64,000 nt of DNA. Origin: Thermothelomyces thermophilus ATCC 42464. Lineage: Eukaryota > Ascomycota > Sordariomycetes > Sordariales > Chaetomiaceae. Shown here piece by piece: positions 22,901-34,013 of this stretch. Position numbers and translations under genes: made by a program. Numbering within the stretch: position 1 is the stretch's first letter; the number at the start of each line of letters is the position of its first letter. The notes below the pieces were generated by a model that worked only from the letters and a program-made list of their open reading frames with translations, did not search any database and was not told the origin of the DNA. The stretch covers positions 3,224,001 through 3,288,000 of the forward strand of contig NC_016475.1 in the NCBI RefSeq assembly GCF_000226095.1, given 5' to 3'.

Positions 22901-24334
22901 TTAACCAACTACAATACAGGAAGCCGTTGATTCTACACTTTCTGAGCCACTCTCTTCGGCAGTAGGGTCCTCTATACGGCCGGCTTCCATCTGGGCCTGG
23001 TAGATCTATTCAATCATCGCAAACTGCTCGTTTAGATCTACCATTACCCTCTTCCTCTTCGACGGCCAGGCTGCTTCTAACTGTGCCTTCAGAGCTTCGT
23101 TTTCCTATTGTAACTAAGCTAACTTAAAGTCCTTCTGGTCGAAAGCTTTCTTAACCTTCCTAAATAGGAGCCTATATATAGAGGGGTGCTAAGTCTTGGT
23201 AGACAGGTTAGTCAGCTAACTATACAAGTCTAACTTCCTCTATAGTATACTGAAAATTAGGTTAACGGCTCCTTTCGAAGGCTAGGAGTATTAAATAGGT
23301 TCTAGAGTCTATATAGAAGCTAGCTATTCGTTAGGATTAGTCGGGTTGTTCGAATTTTCTAACAGGAGTCTACTCATTAGGGGTTTTACCATATTGACTA
23401 GCTATAACCTAGATACCTTCTATCCTACCTTAATATTCTAGGCTATAATAGCCTCTTTCTAAGCCTTGACGATATACCTAATTATTGTCTATTTACCTAA
23501 GATAGATGATTCTACCTAGGATATTATATTATTAAGGAGCTTCTGGTAAGTGTACTTTAGGGGGGAAAAGACTAATAGATCTAATGGCTGGAGGATATAG
23601 AAGGTATATAGAGGTAAAAAGAGTAACTAGATATTATTCTTATAATATAGTTATATAAAGTTGTTAGTTATATAGCTATTATAGCTATCTAATATTAGAA
23701 GTCGTTACTAGGAACTATCCTCTAGCTAGCTAAAAGGAATAAAGACTTCTTAGAGCCATTTGACTATAATAGTTCGATTAGTCTAGCCTATCTCTATTAC
23801 TATAAACCTCTAATCCTTTAGTTCCGTCTTGTCGATAGGAAACCATTGTTATTAAAGACCTTTGCCCTTAAAGATAATAACTAGGGGGAGGGATATCCCT
23901 ATTATAGAGATATACTCAAGGAATGAAGTCTAGGTACACGAACCAAGAGCTTTACACTAAATTATACACGTTTAGGCACTTCTAACTATTAGACCATTAC
24001 TACGAAGAAACTAAGCTAACTAGCCTTTTCTAACTATCGTATAGCTTACTCCTTATACCTAGAGGATATAGCTAGCAAACTCCCTAATTTATATATACAT
24101 TAGTAAGACACCTAGGGCAGCCTAGATCAAAACCCACTTGGTAAGTCGTTCTTCTTATACCCGGCTAAGAGATTGCCGTGGTTCGGAAGCAATTAAATGT
24201 AGTTAAGAGCTACGGAGGCGGTCGTGGAAAGTTGTCCTTGGAATACCGAATTCCTTGTAGATACTTCGTTATAACCAAATACCCTGTTGGTATTGTATAA
24301 TCGTATCCTGCAAATCCTGCTCAGTATAAGCCAT
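22901..24334 (-). pseudogene. Relic pogo-type transposase gene
   Basis: About 478 codons in a continuous register on the minus strand, interrupted by numerous stop codons that look like C-to-T or G-to-A changes. The N-terminal DNA-binding part is still readable (MAYTEQDLQDTIIQYQQGIW, then EFGIPRTTFHDRLR). The C-terminal segment resembles fungal pogo transposases with an acidic, Ser-rich tail (EESGSESVESTAS). The middle, where the DDE catalytic triad should be, is too mutated to read reliably. Confidence 0.85.
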
Positions 24335-24433
24335 TGTAAGCTAACGAATATATATTCAAAAGATGAGCTTGTTTAGTATGGAATTGGTAGAGTTGTGGTA
24401 AGTTGAAGTGGTTGGGTTAAGGAAGCGGTGTGG

Positions 24434-24485
24434 GTTTGCTAAGCGGTCGGAAAATGGGGGTGGTCGGTATATGGGGGGTCCGACT
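24434..24485 (-). repeat. Right terminal inverted repeat of Fot1/pogo element
   Basis: 52 nt partner of the left repeat, followed directly by the TA target duplication at 24486-24487. Confidence 0.93.
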
Positions 24486-24487
24486 TA

Positions 24488-25597
24488 GAGGCTGCATCTG
24501 TTCTCCGCTACGGCTTAAGAAGCGGAGCACAACCAAGCATGGAATGGCTACTCATTTTCATTATCTGTCTTCGCCGGTAATTCAACTGGAAGGCTCAAAG
24601 TGCTCTCTCGCCATCAGGGCAGTTCAGGGGGTTGCAGGTCTCGAGTCACATAGACGTGGACGGACGACACCACTGTGTTGCACCACTGAAAGACCTGGGT
24701 GCAGGATCCGATTTAATGAGTGTGTAACCCATTTCTCTGTCGTGTTTGGCAGTCCACAAAGATTGGGCGAGGCGCTCTGTGACATACAACTTGAATGGGT
24801 GAGTTAAACACGACCTGGAACGATAGGTATCATATTGAAAGCATGCGGGTGACCTCGATAATGACTCGATAGGGATCATTGACTGGGAAGTGGCCGGCTA
24901 CGTCCAAGAGAATGGGTCAAGACCAAGTTCAATCTGTCGTCTGTGATAGACTTCCCGACTGGTGATCTTTTCCCATAGATTAGTAGATTATGTTGACGAT
25001 TAAACTACAAAGGAAATGTAATTATTTGTGTAAGTATTATTTTAAACTTTATTGTCACATCCTGGTATGCTCGCTGCTTCCTCCCACCATGACCCTGTTC
25101 AGTCCTCACGCAGTCTCGCATTATCAAGCGCGCTTGATGTGTTTTCTCAATCTCATGATTCTCCTCCATTCTCAATCAATATGCGTCGAATGAACCGGCT
25201 TCCTTTTATGGCCGATTTGAGCCCGATTAAAATTTCCGTAGTAATCAGTCAAAGCATCGAAATGCAAGCTTTCCCCCTTGCTTACACGTGAAGATTCCAG
25301 TCTTCTCCGGGGAAGAGAATCCATCAAAAAATATAGTTGCAAAAGCAAGGGTATAAAACGCCTGCGCCATGGTACGTATGTGTATGGTGCCGATGTGTTG
25401 TTTTCAGATACCGCCGTGGATGCCGCCGTGGATGCCGCCGAATGCTGCCGTTAGAATCATTGCGCCGCCCGTGCAAAATGCGAAAACCAGTCTCTCGAGT
25501 ACCCAAGAGATAAAAAGAAAATGCCAACGGGATATTCCCCTCCCATTACACCTCCCCTCCCAGTTCGCGCGTGTTCCTCTTGTCTTCGGTGAGAGGC
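24488..25597. other. Spacer right of the transposon
   Basis: No gene is supported. An A/T-rich patch lies at about 24985-25050. A short imperfect tandem repeat of GATGCCGCCGTG occurs near 25410-25445, beside the 3' end of the next minus-strand gene. Confidence 0.5.
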
Positions 25598-26560
25598 TCA
25601 ACGGCGCCGGAAGCCGAACCACCAGCCCTTCCACCAGCCTTTGGCCCTCGCCGACTCGGACTTCTCGGCGTCGGCGGACTCCTCGTCCGCCTCGAGCTCG
25701 AGGCGGTAGCGGATCACGCTGCCCCGGTCGTCCTCGAACCCGATCAGGCGCTTGCTCGGCGGGACGAAGCACTCGGGCACGACGTGGCGCATCACCCAGC
25801 CGCGGACGCCCTTGCTCGCCGCGTCGATGGCCGCGTACTCGATCCGCCGCGTCCGGTCGCTGGTCCAGTAGTGCGTCGTCTGCGGCGGCTGCGGCGGATA
25901 CGCCGGGTCCTCGCACTGGCACTGCCGCAGGGCCGCGGAAGTCGAGTCCGCGGCGGGCTGCTGCTCGGCCGACTCGGTCAGGGTCGGGTCGGACGGGGTG
26001 AAGTCCGGGAAGTAAAAGTATGTTACCGGCTGCTGCTGCTGCTGAGACGGCGGAGGGGAAGAGAGGGAGCGGGAGCTGCACGGGGAAGAGACGGAGTGGC
26101 GGCTGCTACGGGGCCGGTGCGAGTGCGACACCGGGCCGGATCGCGATGACCGATGGTGGTGGTGGGGCGGCCTTGTGCGTCGCCTGCGTGTGGAAGAGAA
26201 CAGGGAGACCGGGGAAGAGGTCCTTTCCGGGCACAGGGGCAGCGGCGGAGAGTCCGGAGGGGCTATCGACTCGTAGCCCGAGTCTTTCCGGCGCATTTCC
26301 GGGGCGGCTGGTGGTTGCCCTTCGTTCGCGCGGCAGTGTGACACTACTACTGCTCCTCCTGCCGCCGCCGGTGATGGAGGTGGTGATGGTGATGGCGGGC
26401 GAACGGCCGGCTGCTGGGCTGGACCAGATGGGGCCTCGGGTTCGGGCAGGTCGATGTCCTGAAAGCTATGGTACGTCGTGTCGGACCGCGCCAGGCTCAC
26501 CCGTGAGTCTGGGCGGTCGATGGCTGCGAGATGACTCAAGTGATGGGACATGGCAGCCAT
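25598..26560 (-). CDS. Conserved fungal protein of unknown function
   Basis: Single exon, 320 aa from the Met of MAAMSHHLSHLAAIDR at 26560. A Met three codons in is also possible, and the frame stays open to 26605 upstream. Residues 1 to about 210 are Pro/Ser/Arg/His-rich and low in complexity (runs of His and Gln at HHHH and QQQQQ). The conserved part is C-terminal: TTHYWTSDRTRRIEYAAIDA, then GWVMRHVVPECFVP and GFEDDRGSVIRYRLELE, ending in a Trp/Arg-rich tail (KGWWKGWWFGFRRR). I recall proteins with this C-terminal block across Pezizomycotina but no function for them. The KDSGYESI segment could be a phosphorylation-dependent motif. No enzymatic motif, signal peptide or membrane span is seen. 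Confidence 0.72.
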   Translation of the reverse strand: MAAMSHHLSHLAAIDRPDSRVSLARSDTTYHSFQDIDLPEPEAPSGPAQQPAVRPPSPSPPPSPAAAGGAVVVSHCRANEGQPPAAPEMRRKDSGYESIAPPDSPPLPLCPERTSSPVSLFSSTRRRRTRPPHHHHRSSRSGPVSHSHRPRSSRHSVSSPCSSRSLSSPPPSQQQQQPVTYFYFPDFTPSDPTLTESAEQQPAADSTSAALRQCQCEDPAYPPQPPQTTHYWTSDRTRRIEYAAIDAASKGVRGWVMRHVVPECFVPPSKRLIGFEDDRGSVIRYRLELEADEESADAEKSESARAKGWWKGWWFGFRRR

Positions 26561-29136
26561 GGGTTTCCGACGGGGCTCGAAACTGGGAGCATCACAACCG
26601 ACCACGACTCGGCCGAGACTCTCTCGAACGCCAGCCGAGAAAACGGAACGGAAACCAGACGATCGAGAAGCATGCGGGAAGGCGAAACCCTAATATATTA
26701 TGGCTCGGCAGCCTTCAACCTCGGTGTAAGGGAAACAAGGGGGAAAAAAGAAGATCTCAAAAGAACCCAGATCGGCGGTTACCCCATCTGAAAGGCCCGC
26801 CCGGATCCCGACCAGATTCCAGAGTTGCGGTCAGCTACCTGGTAAACCGCCCGATCGGAAGTCAACAGCCGGGTGGATATCGTGCGAGACGAGCTGGGGT
26901 CTAACTACCAAGGCGCTTGTCACCGATTCTGCTGCAGCCCAGCCGACGAGATGCGCCAATGAGGGGATTAGCGTCCACGAAGCCATCCTGCGATTCGCAC
27001 GTAGCACAGGTTCGGAGGGGGGAAGCGAGGGCCTAACCACGCTTTCACCTGCAGGTCCCGTCTGTTTTGACTCGTGCAGATGATCCCGGACTGCTGCAGA
27101 CGACTCCGTAACGACTCCTCAACCTCTTCAGGGCTTAAATCTGGGTGGCCGGCCGCAGATAAAAACCGCCGCACCCACACATGGATTCGTTGACAAACAA
27201 AAAGGTCAAAGATGGGGAATGGAGTAAGGACTAAAAACCTGAGCTAGCTACCTCATTCCTAAGGTACCTTACGTGTCGTGCCTTACCCTCCTTGGCTAAG
27301 GTAGGTATGTTAGTTTCCTCGGGGAGCTAATTATCAACTTGGGTATGGACCTAGCTCGAGTGGGGTTGACAAGTAGAAGAGCACAAGCTCCTTCTTCCCT
27401 TTGGGCTCCTCTACACGTAGTAATCCGTACGACCTTGAACCCGAACTTGCGAACGAAACCCAGAAATTTGCAGAAACGCTTTCCTAACGCGATGGCTGTT
27501 CCCCGGTTTCGTCCGGATCTCTGACTTGAGAGGCTCCCGCTAAACAAGCGGTCAGCACAGACTCCATTTCGTTCGAGACAAGGGTTGTGGAGGCCAAGCG
27601 GTGAGTTGAGACGATTTAGTGATAGTTACCCCACCTCTCAGCCCACGTGGGACTTGCAAAGACGTTCGAGATCGACTTCTCTTTCCCAACAAATATTATA
27701 CACTACATGTATTTTGGAGTCTACTTGAGTACGGAGGTAGTGTATTGAACTACGCCAGGCAGTGAGTAACGGAGTAACGTACGAAGTAGTGCGTCCCAGC
27801 CTCTCCCGGCTTATCTCAAATCAAAGCGAGGCGGTTGGAAGTGTGCAAAAGGCAATAAAGAGGAAGAAAACGGGACAAAGAAAGCAAGAATGGTTAATTA
27901 ATCAGATCTGGGTTTGAATTGAGATACCAGGCAAGAGATGGGTGCACGATTGCATATTTGACGTTTTACAGCAAACGTGAATGCAGGGCAGGGCAACCTG
28001 GCCGATGTCGCCGGGCCAAGGCGGGGGGGCATTCGAGAGCTGCGGAGACGGGACTTCCCATGGGACGGGGAAAGCGGGCCGAGGAAGGTTCGGCGACGCG
28101 AGTGGAGCGCTTCTTTCCTGCTGTGGTACTCCGTAGGCACGCAAGGTTTCGTGCACACACACACACACACACACACAAAACAAAAAGTCCGGTTCTGGAA
28201 TGGGGCGAATTCGAAGAGAAGAGAAGAGCGGTGGCCGCCGTGGCCTGTGATCCCATCCCCTTGAGTGGTATAGTCACCGGGTGGTCACTCAATAATTCTA
28301 AAAGAACGGAGTACGGGTGGCCCGCCGATCTATCCTTGCACAGGGGCGAGCACAGCGGGCATGGCATCATGTGAACTCGGCTCCTTCCTCGCCGGGTTTT
28401 GATGGCGCGGCGCAGCGTCATCTCCAAGAGTACCAACCTGGCCGATCGCTTTCGGCCTTCACTTGCCGCGAAGAGATTGAAGGCTTACTTTTTCAAGAGG
28501 AGGGGCGGAGAGGAAGGGAACGGCTGATTGTCCCACGACTAATCAATTAACGTTACCCCAAGCAAAGGACCTATGTCGTTCACCAAAGGCATTTCTCTCT
28601 CGTCAATCGTAGCTGCTCTGGTGCAGCTACCGCACCTTAAATATCTAGGTTTCGCTTCATCCACTGTACGAAACGGACAATGCACCTCGACGTTACTCTC
28701 AACCAGTCGCTCTAACAAATCAATGGTAACTCCTGGCTCTTTGGGGACCCGATCCTCCTCACCCGGCTGGCCTCACATCCGCATGACTGCTCGTTTGGGT
28801 GGGGAGGTGGGAACATGCGATCACCTTGATTAGGAACCATACATGCACTATGAGTCCCAAGTCAGGCGCTAGATAGGTATGGAAGGGTCGACGCTTCACT
28901 CTGGGTTGTGCTCCTACTTTTGTTGTTCAATATTACTCCTATCCGAACTATCATCAAGCATACAATCATTATTAGGTCGTTGTGTTAACGCAAAGGTAGG
29001 GCTTCTCAAGAAGCAGTTTCCTTTCTCGTTTTTCTCTCTTTTTCGGCTCGCCCGGTCCCCTAGTTACTGTAGTACGTGCCTGGGCCATGCTGTCAGTCTC
29101 AGCCGTGCCATCCGTCGTCATCGTCGACGACTAGGA
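26561..29136. other. Spacer (about 2.6 kb) with a CA microsatellite
   Basis: No gene is supported. It holds (CA)12 at 28154-28177 and several copies of the ACGGAGTA/TACTCCGTA motif (27769-27776, 28127-28135, 28306-28313). A 70-aa minus-strand frame at 26968-27180 was considered and rejected. Confidence 0.5.
28154..28177. repeat. (CA)12 microsatellite
   Basis: Twelve uninterrupted CA dinucleotides followed by an A-rich stretch, in a spacer. Confidence 0.95.
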
Positions 29137-30771
29137 CTAATTACTATTAGGAGCAGAAAAACCAGCCAACGTACCATTCGGATACGAGCACTGCCACCAC
29201 ACGGCGCAGTACGGCTCGGCAGCCTCGGGTTCCGGGCCGGCGTCGTTCAGCAGCAGCGCGGCCACGCCGTGCGGGGGCAGGGTGAGCGAGATGTTGCGGT
29301 AGGCCGTCCCGTTATCGGTGTGCGTCCACAGGTCATAGACCGAGTAGAGCCGCCCGGCCCGGATGGCCCAGCTCTCGGTCAGGTTGAAGGACATGTGGCG
29401 GGGCTCGTCGAAAGTGTTGAGGACCATGAAGACGACGCCGTACGACGAGTTCCCCGTCCAGTATTCGGCCGGGTGGTCCGGGTCCCAGGTGTAGTCGGCG
29501 TTGTGGCCCCAGCGGAACGGGGCGACGGCCTCGCCGACGTGCGGGTCCTGGTTGATGCGGAGGATGTCCTCGTTGCCGAGGATCTCCATCGTCTCGCGGG
29601 AGGCAGAGGCCATATCGGAGCCGATCAGCAGGGGCGACTTTAGGAGCGCCCAGGCGGTGAAGTGCGACTTTGCCTCGTCGTAGCTGAGGTTGCCCGGCGG
29701 CGTCCCGATGCCCGTGTTGCCCACCTCGAGCATGTCGAGGTCGTTGCGCGCGTAGAAGCCCGTCGCGCCCGCGATGAAGCTCGCCTGGTTGATGATGCTC
29801 GACAGCGCCGACCACCACGGCCGGATGTCGCCCCCGATCCGCCACGACTGGCCCAGCCGCCCCGCCCACCGCCACGGCTGCTGCCACCCCCATTCGCAGA
29901 GGGCCAGCTGCAACGGCGCCGAGTCCGTCTCCTCGGCCCGCGCCCGGATCGCCTCCGCCATCCGCTCGTACCGCCCGTACACGTTCTCCTGCGTCACGTT
30001 GTCGAAGGGGATGTAGCAATTGTCGTACTTGAGATACTCGAACCCCCACTCGGCAAACGTCTCGAGGTCCTTGGCCTCATTGCCGTACGAGCCCGGATAG
30101 CCTCCGCAAGTGCGGTAGCCCGCGTCGCTGTAGATGCCCGCCCGGAAGCCCAGCTTGGCCAGCGACTCGGTGAAGTTCTTCATGCCATTCGGGAACTTTT
30201 CCGGGTCTAAATATGTCAATCAACTGATCAGGTCCTGTGTCAGGTCTCTTACGAGTGGAGGGAAGGGGGGAAACATGAAGGAAAAGAGAGAGGTGAAACA
30301 AGAGGCTCAGCGCCCCATACGAACCGCCTTTCAGTCAGTTACCTTCGACAATCCTGCCATTCTCGTCCCTCTCCTTCAAGGAGTAGCAGTCATCAAGCAT
30401 AAAGTACTGAGCAGCCTCCATGTTAGCTCTCGAGTCATAACCTCGACTGCTTGTTCTCTCAGCGAACGCACATTGTATCCGGCCTTCAAAAGGCCGCGAT
30501 CAACTATTGCCTGGGCCTGCTCCAGCAAGACGTCGGCAGTGTAATTACACTGGTACAGGTTCCAAGCTGTTCATCCCGTCAACCAACGTCGGTATGTACA
30601 TGTGTACAGGATGGGTAGCGGCAGGGACTCGATAGAGAAAGCGTCATAGGCAGACGTACTGTTGAACCCAAGGGCGGGGAGCTTTCCTACTCCATCATTT
30701 AGAGCTGCGGTGCCCATTGCATAGAGCAGGAGCCCAAGGGCCATTAGTGATTTTATTGTTGTCGCCGTCAT
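29137..30771 (-). CDS. Secreted GH27 alpha-galactosidase (four exons)
   Basis: Exons are complement(30660..30771), (30472..30566), (30343..30406) and (29137..30206), with introns of 93, 65 and 136 nt, giving 446 aa. Joins restore the family start: ALGFN|TWNLYQCNYT, then KAGYN|YFMLDDCYSLKERD, then RIVE|DPEKFPNGM. A hydrophobic signal peptide covers about residues 1-23 (MTATTIKSLMALGLLLYAMG). The catalytic nucleophile is Asp152 in LKYDNC. The second catalytic Asp lies in RNDLDMLEVGN (Asp246/Asp248). Many N-x-S/T sites fit secretion. The enzyme should release terminal alpha-1,6-galactose from raffinose-type sugars and galactomannans outside the cell. The last exon could alternatively splice at GGTACGTT near 29180, which would change only the final residues. 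RNDLDM replaces the usual NDPDM, a mild difference. An alpha-galactosidase-like specificity is firm at family level. Confidence 0.9.
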
Positions 30772-32003
30772 TTTCCAGAACGGTTGGGAGAAGTTCAGTT
30801 GACTCGGCCTGAAAGAGGTGAAGAGGGGAAAACAGTTAATTGGTATTGAAAGACATATTAAAGTCTGTGATTATGGTTTGTAAATAGTAAATACAAAGAA
30901 TGATCACTGAAGTTTTATATATACTTGTAGTGTATATATAATTATCTGAGCACCTGTGATAGAAGATGGTTTCCAATAGATGGAAGATGGTTCCAATTGA
31001 TGGAAGAAAGTTGGTAAGTTGTAAATAGTTCAAAAGTGCGATGTCCCTTCCCACGTTTGCTGGCCCTGTGGCTCTGTATAAGTAGAGGATAGGAACAAAG
31101 AACCCTCCGTTTGCCAGCCCGTTTGCCAGATCCACAGGGCTTATCCTACAAACGCGTCCACAGACAAACGAACTGTATCAACCTGCAAGCAACTTGACCG
31201 GTGAGGATGTAGCTACAACTTAGCATTGCAGTCGGATGTTAATTTTCATTTTCGGCTGCGGAGGGTTTCATTCCGAACTCTTGGGCAAGAAAGGATCAGT
31301 TGTCGGATTAGTCCGCCAGTCCAGAGACGGCCTTGATGGGCTTCAGCGGAGATTTAATTATGTCGACAATGGATTGAACTCAACACGCCGACGAATCCAC
31401 AAGGCTCAGATCGTCGACGTAATGTTCTCAACTCTCGGTCTTGATGTGCTTTTCGCTCAGCTGACCGCCCATCACACGCCCATCACGTCTGGGTCCCTTG
31501 TTTGCTGATGCTTGTGCCATTTTTTGACTCGACAACCGGCAGGTCGGGACCCAAAGGACTTAGATATTTGGGGTGGGGGGGGGGGGGGGGAACAAAGGGA
31601 CATATACCTAAACAATGTCGTACCGAGCGACAAAGGGGAACAGTGAACAAGAAACTAGAAGTGACTCTCGATCATACTCCTCGCGTCATAGCAGTGACTG
31701 TCACATCACTACAGTGGAGAATGCGGGAATTGGTTCGAATCGCTTTCAAAGACAATATAAGTCTCCCAGAATCTTTATATAGTACGTTCTGGTGGTCTTT
31801 AACACATTTGTCATCTCTTCGATACCGGAGCTGGCAGTTAGTGAATTCCAAAGCTACCTACCTACATAATTAGACAATATTACTCACCTTTGAGCATCGA
31901 AAGTATTCCCTGTTCATTTCGGGAGAGTACGGGAATGGACATGTGTCCCTAGGCCGAAAACATCCTTTCAGCTGCAGGTGCCGCAGTGACCTCATAGGAA
32001 GAA
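30772..32003. other. Spacer with A/T-rich patch and poly(G) tract
   Basis: Promoter-side flank of the alpha-galactosidase gene. The 30840-31030 part is strongly A/T-rich with TATATA runs and imperfect repeats of GATGGAAGATGG type. A run of 16 G lies at 31575-31590. No gene is supported. Confidence 0.5.
31575..31590. repeat. Poly(G) tract, 16 nt
   Basis: Run of 16 G directly preceded by GGGGT, in a spacer. Confidence 0.9.
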
Positions 32004-32972
32004 TTAACCCCTTGACAGACCGCTCCAGCTCGCTGGAACTGCCCGGGGCGACACTGGCTCGTCGTCAGGCATGGGGCGGCGGGGAGGGTCGGTCCAGATA
32101 TTCCCGGGTCGGAGGTTCTTCTGCCAAAAGTCAGGATCATAATCATCATCGAGCAAAAAGTCAATCAAGCCCTCCCGCGCTCTACTGCCGTATGACAGTT
32201 CGCTTACTTGGTCTCCCTGAAGAGGCGGAGGCGTGAGGGCAGATGGGTCGTATGGGTAATACGCGGCTTGGCTCACCTCTCGACCAGACGACTGGTAATA
32301 CTGCGCCGGCGCAGGTAGTGCGACCACAGGCAGTGTGGCGTGATTATAAGCCCGGTGGAGTCGGACCGCGTCCGCAGAGCTCTCGAGCTGGGCTTGCTCG
32401 GAAGGTTGGCACAGGGCATAATGGCTCCGCTCTTCCATCCACCACCGCGTCGGTCGGGACAGGATCAAACTGGCGGGGTCTTGTATCGCTGGCGCTTTGA
32501 TCCAGTTCTTCCACTGCGTTTGGTAGCGGCTCTGGGTACCTACCGCAGGATCGCCGAGGCTGGGTGGAGTGGAGTGTTGGCATTTTGGCTGTCTGGGGAG
32601 TTCTTTAAGCTCTTCGGCGGGTGGGTTCGGACTCGGCGATTGCGCTGCAGAAGCTTGAGTTTGAGTTAGCTCCTCGCAGCTGCCGTCATCAAATGACATT
32701 TGGCTCCAGAGGTCAATAGCTTCGCAGAGGCGAGTGTTCAGATCATTCAAGATGCCACAAGTGGTTTGTAGCTGCCGCGTCTCCTCCTCCATGCTAATGC
32801 CGGTGAGCCGTTCCACGTCTACAAAGACATTCGCTTCTTGTAGTGTCTGTACAGTCTCTTCCTGGTAGGCAACTACCGCTTGCTGTCGAGTCAGAGACTG
32901 GTACAGACATTGGATGCGATCAAATAGACGTGCCGCCATATGACGGCCCTGCCCGGTGCGATACTCGGGCAT
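32004..32972 (-). CDS. Hypothetical protein, family not recognised
   Basis: Single exon, 322 aa if the Met of MPEYRTGQGRHMAAR (32972) is used. The frame is open 35 codons further upstream (33077), and a Met 11 codons in (32939, MAARLFDRIQCLYQ) is another candidate. The N-terminal 110 residues look helical and may form a coiled coil (LYQSLTRQQAVVAYQEETVQ, then LQEANVFVDVERL and ETRQLQTTCGILNDLNTR). The middle is Pro/Gln/Ser-rich. The C-terminal end is acidic, then aromatic (IDFLLDDDYDPDFWQKNLR, then GNIWTDPPRRPMPDD). There is no signal peptide or membrane span. I do not recognise the family and infer no function. Its length and compositional structure support a real gene. Confidence 0.6.
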   Translation of the reverse strand: MPEYRTGQGRHMAARLFDRIQCLYQSLTRQQAVVAYQEETVQTLQEANVFVDVERLTGISMEEETRQLQTTCGILNDLNTRLCEAIDLWSQMSFDDGSCEELTQTQASAAQSPSPNPPAEELKELPRQPKCQHSTPPSLGDPAVGTQSRYQTQWKNWIKAPAIQDPASLILSRPTRWWMEERSHYALCQPSEQAQLESSADAVRLHRAYNHATLPVVALPAPAQYYQSSGREVSQAAYYPYDPSALTPPPLQGDQVSELSYGSRAREGLIDFLLDDDYDPDFWQKNLRPGNIWTDPPRRPMPDDEPVSPRAVPASWSGLSRG

Positions 32973-33922
32973 GTCCCCTCCACGCAACGTTGACTGACTC
33001 CTTTCTTTCTTTCTCCTTTCTCTCTCTCCCCTTTGAGTCTGAAGCAGAGGTACTGGACAAGGTGGTGCAGCACACAACCACTTGGGGGCCGGTATGTTCT
33101 CCGGGACTCTAGAAGAGACTCATGAGTAAGAACCAAGCAGCGATGTGGTTGTGCGTTAGCCTAAGTACAGCTTAGCTTCTGCTAAGTAGATCAGGTATCA
33201 GTGGTAGCCATCTGACGATATTCTGACCAAGATCTTGTGGTTTTATATGTTGAAGAAATTGCTTTTCGTTCTCGATGTTGTCGGATGGACAAAGAAGCTG
33301 ATGTTATGACAATGTTTGCTTCAAAGAGTTCAATCATGGCAGCGCTTTTGTCTGCTGCTGACCTATAAAAAGGCCCTGTAATTAGCATAGTTGGTAGTGC
33401 CTTTTAGAGAGTGAAAGGAAAACAACATATTATAGGTAGAGAGGTTGTTATTATTAAATGTTACTAAGAGAAATATCGCCAAGAGTAGAATGGGAAATCA
33501 AGTAATTAGGTACTTTTGCACCGTCATAATCAACAAAGCAAAACACAATACTTTGGCATTTGACTAACTTATCTATGAAGACGACGGCTACTTAGTTCTT
33601 CCAGTATTAATTGTGTACTGAGGGCAAGTACGAAACCGACCATGTAGCCGGTATGGTCGATAGTTGGTTTCGGAAAGAGAGAGGGGAAAGAAAAAAATGC
33701 CTGAGAAAGAGCTCGGTCCAGACCCTCAAGCCCCGATTTTAGACCCAGCTGCACCCAGGGGGGTGCTCTTTCCCAGGTCGGATCAAGTCGATGTATGCTA
33801 CCTGCCTTCTATCATTTCCCACTGCGCGCACTACCTACAGGAGGTAATTAGGTTGGTAACGGATTTGGTGGGTGTGCGAAGACGTTTTGGACCCCATTGT
33901 CGAGCGGGGTCTCCAATGGCCA
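32973..33922. other. A/T-rich spacer before the tRNA gene
   Basis: No protein gene is supported. The part at about 33200-33600 is noticeably A/T-rich compared with coding DNA. Short frames here have no resemblance to known families. Confidence 0.5.
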
Positions 33923-34006
33923 GGTCGGATGGCGCAATGGTAGCGTGTGGTCCTCCTAAAGGGGAGAATCAGACTGAGGTTGTGGGTTCGAGTCCCATTC
34001 CGATCG
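33923..34006 (+). tRNA. tRNA-Arg(CCU) with a 12-nt intron
   Basis: The fold was made by hand. The acceptor stem GGTCGGA pairs with TCCGATC (one G-U), and the discriminator is G34006. The D-arm is GCGC/GCGT around AATGGTA. The anticodon stem TGGTC pairs with GACTG (two G-U), with loop CTCCTAA and anticodon CCT at 33955-33957. The variable loop is AGGTT and the T-arm is GTGGG TTCGAGT CCCAT. The mature length is 72 nt. An intron of about 12 nt (33959-33970) sits one base 3' of the anticodon, the canonical place for eukaryotic nuclear tRNA introns. The internal A box (TGGCGCAATGG) and B box (GGTTCGAGTCC) for TFIIIC are present. It decodes AGG codons. Confidence 0.88.
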
Positions 34007-34013
34007 ACATTAG

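Larger units (their letters stand above)
22797..24485 (-). mobile_element. Fot1/pogo-type DNA transposon, full length but RIP-inactivated
   Basis: The element is 1689 nt. Its ends are 52-nt terminal inverted repeats, 22797-22848 and 24434-24485. They begin AGTCGGACCCCCCATATACC and match at 50 of 52 positions. TA flanks both sides (22795-22796 and 24486-24487), the target duplication expected of the Tc1/mariner-pogo superfamily. The transposase relic reads on the minus strand from the ATG at 24334 (MAYTEQDLQDTI, a psq-type helix-turn-helix start) to about 22901. Its C-terminal part still reads KRKRVMVDLNEQFAMIE and ends CIVVG. The distance from start to stop is a multiple of three, so decay is mostly by substitution. 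Many CAG/CAA-type codons have become TAG/TAA and the centre is strongly TpA-rich, which points to RIP. It cannot make transposase. Confidence 0.88.

Noticed and set aside
26968-27180. 70-codon minus-strand frame with a helical-looking segment (LSPEEVEESLRSRLQQSG)
   Set aside because: Short, isolated, no family match; kept out for lack of support.
31720-31760. B-box-like GGTTCGAATCG
   Set aside because: No A box or acceptor stem upstream; a chance match.
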